Positions 56,884-64,000 of a stretch of 64,000 nt of DNA are shown piece by piece. The position numbers were made by a program, and so were the translations under genes. Origin of the DNA: Oidiodendron maius Zn (lineage: Eukaryota > Ascomycota > Leotiomycetes > Myxotrichaceae). Position 1 is the stretch's first letter. Each line of letters starts with the position of its first letter. The notes beneath the pieces are model-generated. The model ran no database searches. It saw only the letters and a program-made list of their open reading frames with translations, and was not told where the DNA came from. The stretch spans positions 4,960,001 through 5,024,000 of the forward strand of contig KN832870.1 in the NCBI GenBank assembly GCA_000827325.1. Direction: 5' to 3'.

Positions 56884-59170
56884 ATGTCTTCTTATCACGG
56901 CGAGCGGGTGTTGTCCCAGTGGAACTCGCTGCGCGCCGTCCTCGATCAGAAACTCCGTGTCCCACTGCAGGGAGACTCCCTCGATCTCGCTAGCCTCGTG
57001 GCTGTGGCCCGGTACGATGCCCCTCATGCGTTTCTAGAAGCAGGAGTTGTGTCTGCTAACCTCGACCCTAGATATGGCACCAAGGCCTCCATTGACGATC
57101 TACCCCAAGACGTGATCGAGAAGATTCATGCCAGCGTCCAATGCCTTCAAAATGCCTTGGACCAGGGCCACTCTGTCTATGGTATGCCCCGCGATTTGCC
57201 TCCCGCTTCAATCGTGCTTATGCTTCATAGGAGTTACCACTGGTTTTGGTGGCAGCGCTGACACGCGTACCGAAGAGACAAATACTCTTCAAGTTGCCCT
57301 TCTTCAAATGCAACTCTGTGCTATCCTTCCCAATGCCCCTGAGAAGAAGCAGCCCGGCGATAAGCTTGGCCCCCGCGGCGTCTACGCAGATGGCGAGCCG
57401 TATGCCGTACTCTCCATGCCCGAGGCTTGGGTCCGGGGCACCATGCTCATCCGCTGCAATTCTCTCCTCAGAGGCCACTCAGCCGTGCGCATGAACGTGA
57501 TCAAGATGTTGCTCGCCCTTCTGGAGAACGATGTCATCCCCCTGGTTCCGTTGCGGGGCAGCATCTCTGCTTCGGGAGACTTGTGTCCTCTGTCGTACCT
57601 AGCTGGTGCATTGGAAGGCAATCCTGATGTTCGTGTTTGGACAGGACCCCGAAACGACAGACATCTCGTCACCGCTGATGTCGCGCTACGCAGCCTGAAT
57701 ATCGCGCCAATTTCATTTGGCCCAAAGGAGACGCTTGCTATCCTCAATGGAACGGCAGTATCTGCAGCGGTCGGAGGCCTTGCTCTGCATCAAGCCGATA
57801 ACTTAGCTCTCCTTGCTCAGGTCTTGACAGCGATTGGTGTTGAAGCCCTCTTAGGCAGAGTTGAAAGCTTTGATCCTTTCATTGCTAACGTACGCCCCCA
57901 TAAGGGCCAGAAGGAAGTCGCCCAAAATGTTTGCGCATTCTTGAAAGGCTCTTTACTGGCCAATGAAGAAGATTCGGACCTTGTGGGCGATGGACATCTT
58001 CGACAAGATCGATACGCGCTTAGAACCGCCTCGCAATGGCTAGGTCCTCAACTAGAGGATCTTATGCTCGCTCGTGATCAGTTGGAGACAGAGCTGAACT
58101 CGACCACAGACAACCCTATGGTTGATGTGGCATCCCAGAAAATCCACCACGCAGGAAACTTTCAAGCCGTGGCGGTTACATCGGCGATGGAGAAGACGAG
58201 GCTTGCGGTACAGATGATTGGAAAGATGATATTTGCTCAAAGCACAGAGCTGCTGGACTGCCATCTCAATAATGGACTCCCATCAAACCTTGCTGCAGAC
58301 GAGCCTAGTTTGTCATACACTCTGAAAGGTGTGGATATCAACATGGCGGCGTATATGTCCGAGCTGGCTCTTCTGGCCAACCCGGTCAGCAGCCATGTTC
58401 ATTCCTCGGAAATGGCCAATCAATCGATAAACTCTCTCGCCCTCATCTCATCCAGATACACTCACATGGCTATTGACGTGCTGTCTCTCATGTCTGCGGC
58501 GCACCTATACAGTCTGTGCCAGGCCCTCGATCTCCGCGCGATGCAGAATCATTTCATGGAGCAACTGCGTCCTGCAATAATAATCCTCACCTCCGATACC
58601 TTTGGAAAGATCCTCGACCCGGCGAAGCTGAATCTGCTGCAAGATCAGATATGGTCTGCCCTATTGCACAAAATCACCCTGACAACTTCAAAGGATTCCT
58701 CGAATCGCTTCAGCGTTGTTGCCAAGTCTGCTCAAGGTGTCGTAATTGATGCATTGAGCGGCGTCTCTAATACATCTCCTGGAACTAACGGAAACATCCT
58801 GGGCCTCGTCACTCACTGGACTGAGCAGACAGCTAAGGTCTCCCGCGCCATCTTCCTCACCAACAGAGCTGCCTACCTCGCCAACCCCGACGCCACGCCT
58901 TACCTCGGAGCTGCGTCGAGGAAGATGTACCGATTTGTGCGCCGAGAGCTCAAAGTCCCATTCCACCGCGGCCTGGTTGACCATCCCACAGTCCAGACGC
59001 CGCAGGGCGACGGTTTGAAAGTGAAGAAGAACACGGGTAGCCAGATCAGCACGATCTACGAAGCCCTGAGAGATGAGAGACTCATGGCGCCGGTGATGGA
59101 GTGTGTGAAGCTAGCGGTGGACGGAAAGAAGGGCTTCGTCTCGACGGCGTTCATCTCTTCGAAGCTATAG
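56884..59170 (+). CDS. Phenylalanine ammonia-lyase (MIO-type lyase)
   Basis: 745 residues. Exon 1 is 56884-57181, the intron 57182-57230 (GTATGC...CATAG), exon 2 57231-59170. The enzyme deaminates phenylalanine to trans-cinnamate and ammonia. Active-site landmarks: VYGVTTGFG (Tyr99 region), the MIO-forming triad Ala213-Ser214-Gly215 in GSISASGDLCPLSYLAG, PKETLAILNGTA, LNSTTDNPMVD, HHAGNFQAVAVTSAMEKTR and HSSEMANQSINSLA. Length and the C-terminal extension (CKFV-type YRFVRRELKVPFHRG to SSKL) are those of fungal PAL/HAL proteins and exceed bacterial HAL (about 510). PAL versus TAL preference cannot be read reliably by eye. It lies between the His-rich protein (divergent) and Lsm4. The ATG at 56884 follows a CT-rich upstream region. 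Confidence 0.93.
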
Positions 59171-59492
59171 AGACAAAATGGGACCGCTCCGTACATAGAC
59201 CTGGGATTGAACATACTTGCTTTTGCTTTGATACTAGTAGAGGCGTTGCTTTCACCAATAATAATAGCTTCCATACCCCTCTATCCAATCTAAACTGTCT
59301 TCAACTCTGAAGTGGGATGAGCCAACATTATCAAGTATATTATATCACGTGATATCAAACATCCCGCGCTTCTGGTCTGACTCGCGTGCCGTAGTATAAT
59401 AGCTAGGTAAACTAGGTAAACCAGACCAAAGAGGCACTGGATAACAGAGCACTCCCCCCCAATCCCCGATACGCACCCGCATAGCGTTCGCA
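59171..59492. promoter_or_regulatory. Short intergenic region with a 14-bp CACGTG palindrome
   Basis: Contains the perfect palindrome ATATCACGTGATAT at 59342-59355, about 150 bases upstream of the Lsm4 start. The E-box core CACGTG is a bHLH-type site. The eight-base core also occurs near 13958 and 28350. Confidence 0.5.
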
Positions 59493-60169
59493 ATGGTACG
59501 TCACACGTTATCTCTGCGCAATTCCTCTCGTTATGGGACATGCGAAAAGAAAGTACTGATTCATTATTTCTGTATTAGTTACCTTTAGGCCTGCTCACGG
59601 CAGCTCAAGGCCACCCAATGCTCGTAGAGCTGAAGAACGGCGAAACGCTCAATGGACACCTCGTTACGTGCGACACGTGGATGAATTTGACGCTGAAGGA
59701 GGTGGTACAGACTAGTCCTGTGCGATTTTCCCTTCCCCTAGTGTTTTCTGCGCGAAGTGATAAGAAGGAACATGGAATATACCGAGAGATGGCCGTGTTA
59801 CAGGGCTAATTTGTGTGGGAGGATTCTAGGAAGGAGACAAGTTTTTCAGATTACCGGAGGTTTATGTCAAGGGGAATAATGTAAGTTCTTTTCCTTCAAA
59901 ATGTTTTTTCAAACACTTCTCCAGATAGGTGGTTTGGCATGAAGGGTGTCGGGGATGGGAGATGGCTGCTAAAGGACGGAATATAGATCAAATACCTCCG
60001 CGTCCCGGACGAGATCGTGGATGTGGTGAAGGAGCAGCAACAGACGCAGCAGGGAGGCGGGTACAGAGGACGAGGGGGTGCGCAGAGGGGTGATCATGGA
60101 GGGAGAGGAGGGGACCGGGGACGAGGTGGGAGAGGAGGACGGGGTAGAGGGAGGGGAAGAGGGTCGTGA
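59493..60169 (+). CDS. lsm4: U6 snRNA-associated Sm-like protein Lsm4
   Basis: 125 residues. Exon 1 holds only the start codon: ATG at 59493-59495 is followed directly by GTACGT. Exons 2-4 are 59579-59719, 59830-59880 and 59987-60169; lengths sum to 126 codons. The Lsm fold is plain: [43 protein letters not shown] (Sm1), then [13 protein letters not shown] and [10 protein letters not shown] (Sm2). The C-terminus is an RGG-box tail ([18 protein letters not shown]...), as in eukaryotic Lsm4. It is part of the Lsm2-8 ring in the nucleus (U6 snRNP) and Lsm1-7 in P-bodies. The ATG-only exon makes the upstream splice site obligatory for translation start. Confidence 0.92.
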
Positions 60170-60756
60170 GGTTGAGAACGATGGGAATTTTATATTGAGC
60201 ATGCTGTGAGGTGCAGAACGGGCATTGTTATGGGATATGGGGGAGCTGTGCTTCATGAAGTCTTCCAGTACGTTGGTTTGCAATTGATGGGAGGGAATAA
60301 GCAGGAAAACCAAGAGCAGACTACTCATGTGTGAGAACATCGAGGACTGTTGCTCGCAGTCTACTTCTGCATTGGGCTTGTTCTATATAGTCCTGTAGAA
60401 TTAATGCCTCTGAGGGCCAGAAATTTTTTCCCCGACGCGTTATATACTGTAGCAGAGCCTCTAATTAATATGGATGGGAGTTAAACTGGCGATCTCAAAT
60501 ATAATCTAGCTTCGCACTGTAGCTTTATTGAGCTAGGTGCTGAGGCATGATATGAATACGTAAATCTAGCTTTGCCTTAGCACAAAAAAATAACGACTTC
60601 ATACATAATATCCAAATTGTATCCGGACGAGGCCACCGAAAATTGTCGATATGGGGTGTGGGGTGTTATAATGGTGACTAAGCCGACATTATTGCGACTT
60701 GCGCTTTTCCGCGTTCTAAGTCAAACCATCTATAACCCAGAACAGAGAAGGCTTTA
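60170..60756. other. Intergenic region
   Basis: 590 bases between Lsm4 and the PPR gene. AT-rich in the middle (60400-60610); no exon seen. Confidence 0.5.
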
Positions 60757-62740
60757 ATGTCCGCAACTCGAGTCTCAATTGACGGACTCTGGCGCTGTCT
60801 CTGTCCCTCAATCGATGCCATAGTTCTTTCTTCCACTTTCCGCCCCCCCTCTGTTATCCGACCGCGACCGAAATGCTCTCAGAGCAGTACTAGCAAATGG
60901 CTTCAGCAATCCACGGCACGCCAACTGCATAACTCATCTCGGTCACAATTCAGAGTTAGCCATGAACTAGTTGCCTCAAGATACCAGCCGTCATGTGGAA
61001 GACACCTCAATAGTAGCATCAGGCTCATTCATACCAGCCGCCGATCTCCCTGGGAAGCACACTTCCCGCACAATGCCACCGCAAGGAGCACGAACTTGGG
61101 AGACCTAAGTGACATTCCCATACCGCGACTGCATGACCGGCTGCGGCAAATGGTGACAGAGGAGGGGCGGTATCATGACATTGCTAAGTTGGTGGAATAT
61201 CTTGTCACGATTAGAAGAGAGCAACCTGCTCTGATTCATTATGATGCCCTCATACGGGCGAATTCGGACGCTGCCTATGGAAGCGCGGAGGTGGTAAGGG
61301 GACTGTTGAATGAGATGAAGGATAGTGGCATTGGTGCCGACTCAGGACTTTATCATGGTGTTTTGCAGGTACGATATCTTCATAGGATGTGGTAGATTCC
61401 CAAGGGGGGTACTAAGTCACGTCAGGTTCTTGCCATCCACCCTGATTACCTTCTCCGGACCAAGATTCTGCAGGAGATGAAGGAACGGTGGTTTAGCCTC
61501 TCTCCTGAAGGATGGCATAATCTTGTTGTCGGCCTCCTACGTGACCGTCAATTCGAATTGGCGATGGATAAGCTGGAGCAAATGCGATCGGAGCAGATCC
61601 GGATCCCACCTTGGTTATATGATATCTTTACGTATCAGCTCTGTGAGGCTGACGAGCTTGATGAAGCTTTCAAACTACTGAGATATAGAACCGAGGAAGA
61701 TATGCAGGAGGTGACACCAACTATGTGGTACTACCTGCTTGATACTTTTAGTGCAGCATATCATGTACGTTCTTCTTTACCATTTTTGCACTATCTAACA
61801 ATACGATTAGTACAACGGCGCGAAATATATTTGGAAAGCGCGTGTCGAAACAGTTCATATTATCCCTTCTGACGGGATGTGCGTCTCGGTTCTCAATCTT
61901 GCGGCTCGACATTCTGATCCAGATCTTGCCACATCGGCTATTCAACAACTTACGGCCCGCCGCAGCTCTTTATCTGCATTCCATTATGAGGCTCTACTAG
62001 CGGCTTATGCAGGCGCGCATGACCTCAAGACAGCATTTCGGATTCTAAATATCATGTCGAAGGCCGGTCTTGAACCTGATTCCAGCAGCACTCGTCCCAT
62101 CTATCACTATCTAACGTCGTCTAAAAATCTTCCTTCTAAAGGTTGGAAGGACCTCCAGGTCCTATGTGAAGATGGGCACTCAATCCCAATCGCAGCTGTT
62201 AACGTGGTGCTTGAATCGACTATCTCTGTTGGCCACTTTGACGAGGCCGTCGGCCTCTACAAGCAAGTGCATAGCCTGTATGAATGTGATGCCAACACTG
62301 AGACCTTTAATGTCTTATTCCAAGGTTGTTCTCGTCAAAGATCTAAAGATCTGGCCATGTTTCTTGCCTCAGAAATGACAGCCCTTGGCGTCAAACCCGA
62401 TCGGCTGACCTATGACCGGCTCATCCTGGTCTGCCTCAATGAGGAGGACTATGAGGACGCTTTTCTCTACCTAGATGAGATGAAAGCAGTAGGGGATCAA
62501 AAAGGCGATGTGGATGGCTGGTGGATGCGTACTGGGACGGCGACAATAATGGTGAGGAGATGCGTACTTAATAACGATGACCGTGCTTGGCTGGTATTGA
62601 CTGAGTTGGAGAAGAGAGGTTATAATAAGTCTGAAAGACTACGCGCTTGGGCGGAACAGAACTGGAAAGGCAGCCGGGATTCGCTCCTGTCCCTAACGAG
62701 AAGTGAGAAGAAGTTGAGCAACTGGGCCGCGGCCACTTGA
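60757..62740 (+). CDS. Mitochondrial pentatricopeptide-repeat (PPR) protein
   Basis: 626 residues. Exons are 60757-61368, 61426-61764 and 61811-62740 (introns GTACGA...CGTCAG and GTACGT...GATTAG), all in phase 0. The N-terminus ([18 protein letters not shown] then many Arg/Ser/His, no acidic residues for about 80 residues) reads as a long mitochondrial presequence. PPR-like helical hairpins follow: [81 protein letters not shown], and [33 protein letters not shown] with [20 protein letters not shown]. Fungal PPR proteins of this type bind mitochondrial transcripts and aid their stability or translation; the target RNA cannot be told. Confidence 0.85.
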
Positions 62741-64000
62741 GGATTCTCTTGTACGATAGGTGCTACTAGCCGTCAATATATCAAATCACACAAGAAACGC
62801 CTGGCGGTATCCGTTGCCGCAAGTAGTCTCGCTTTGACATTTTCCGTAAGTGTTGCAACAATCCGCGATGCCTTCTCGATGACTTGTTCAACCCCTAGCA
62901 TATACCCCAGCTACATAAATGCTACCTAACAATTCCAGGCACCGACAAACAAGCTCACTGCCGGCAATCGAAACGTCATGAAAATACCTACTGACCATAT
63001 CGGCCCTAAGAAGGATAGCACTAAAATGTAAGCATCGTAGCCTCTGGACCATTGGAGCGACCCCGCTCAACCACGAGGGAGATTTAAGGCACAAAGCCCT
63101 TTCCCGGTGTAACACCTAGCACCAGCCAGCCGGAGAGTACAGTGACTATATTCCAGACCCATCGCGTCTAGCACCTGGAAATAATCCCTCTCGTCCACCT
63201 GTAGTGGAGGACGGTTGTTAAGAACACCGTCAGTTGCGAAGGGAGAGGAGAACATGGAATCCAACTGCCCTTCTAAACAGGGATCCGGCAAATCTCGTTC
63301 ACAAATGGGATCGCCATCATCTCCTAGAGGAAGGGGAGACTACATCAGGGCATCCTGCTATGCCATACTATTGTCCCTGTACTATATCCCATCTAACACC
63401 TAGGTGTCGAGCAATGTTAGCCACGTGATAGGCCTGTGGCGTGATCGGCATCGGATCGTGTCGGCATGCAGCAGGAGGGAGAAGTAAAGTCGGAGAATGG
63501 GCAACGATGAGCGAGCAACAACCGGCTTGAACACCGTAAAGAAGCTCATCATCCCTCTTCGTGCAATACAAGCCGAGTGGCCCGCTGGCCCGCGACGCAT
63601 GAAGCTGGTCGGACTATTGCACAACACCAACATAGTGCATACGCGAAGGTTGTCAGGCGGTGAAGAGCTCTACATGTTGACTTACATGTCTCAATGTGCT
63701 GCTTTTGATTTAAGCCGCTTGAAAGGCGATAGATGACTAGAGCAGACCTAAAGTGGCAATATCGCGAGTTTCAAATCTCTGGTTCGAGAGAAGTCTCTTG
63801 AACCGAACGCCTCTGCGCATTCGAAAGCTACTCGGCACCCTTGTTCGGATGCTGTGGGCTTGTTGGCAAGTCCCACCCTTGCCTGCCCATCCTACAGTGG
63901 TAGCCTGCAAAGGTGCCCTGTCCTGTGCCCTGTCCAACCATTGAAACTGCCTTAGTTGTCGTGCAAAAGGACCCTCATATCCCGCAATGCGCAACATCCA
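62741..64000. other. Gene-free right end
   Basis: 1.26 kb after the PPR stop. Frames of 60-86 codons on both strands have no recognisable character, and a minus-strand one at 63737-63997 starts with TTG. No RNA gene was found. Confidence 0.45.

Noticed and set aside
63737-63997. 86-codon minus-strand frame at the right edge
   Set aside because: Starts with TTG, is Arg-rich without motifs, and has no splice partner.
1-64000. CRISPR arrays, bacterial promoters, insertion sequences, transposases
   Set aside because: No regularly spaced direct repeats and no transposase or reverse-transcriptase motifs were seen; the sequence is eukaryotic nuclear DNA.

Overview
The window is 64 kb of nuclear chromosome from a filamentous ascomycete, most likely Eurotiales (Aspergillus/Penicillium type). 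The reasons are short 48-80 bp introns with GTAAGT/GTATGT donors and YAG acceptors, genes on both strands with no operon logic, and protein families such as an AspB/Cdc3-type septin, a LaeA-like methyltransferase, a PlaA-like cytosolic phospholipase A2 and a fungal phenylalanine ammonia-lyase. The genus cannot be fixed from sequence alone.

Layout. 1-2.5 kb: 5' part of a listerin/Ltn1 ribosome-quality-control E3 gene, running off the left edge. 3.7-6.8 kb: a repeat-rich probable mitochondrial protein. 7.1-9.0 kb: an eight-exon thiolase-like protein. 9.9-20 kb: a housekeeping block with a small disordered protein, a Tos4/Plm2-like FHA protein, a Cic1/Utp30 ribosome-biogenesis protein, palmitoyl-protein thioesterase, the CTDK-I cyclin Ctk2 and a Pom33/TMEM33 membrane protein. 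21-28 kb: a metabolic/accessory stretch with a LaeA-like methyltransferase, a DHA1 drug:proton antiporter and a class I methyltransferase. 29-36 kb: septin, PTEN-like phosphatase and aldehyde dehydrogenase. 35.7-43.5 kb: a gene-poor, locally AT-rich stretch holding an NTF2-like protein, possible gene remnants and a 38-codon cysteine-rich ORF. 44-51 kb: exocyst Exo70, mitochondrial-type phospholipase A2 and a Pcl-type cyclin. 51 kb: a clearly broken glycosyltransferase pseudogene. 53-63 kb: a histidine-rich single-pass membrane protein, phenylalanine ammonia-lyase, Lsm4 and a mitochondrial PPR protein. The last 1.2 kb has no supported gene.

Most genes are independent housekeeping functions: protein quality control, ribosome and mRNA metabolism, polarity/cytokinesis (septin, exocyst, cyclins) and lipid metabolism. 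Exon-intron models were built by hand, and the summed exon lengths are divisible by three in every complete multi-exon gene. The points most worth a second look are the unlisted Cys-rich mini-gene at 43.5 kb, the decayed glycosyltransferase at 51 kb, the two-family tandem repeat protein at 4-6 kb, the His-rich membrane protein at 54 kb, the uncertain septin N-terminus, a 16-nt micro-exon, an ATG-only first exon, a GC-AG intron, and a cluster of ACGCG motifs in front of the FHA gene.
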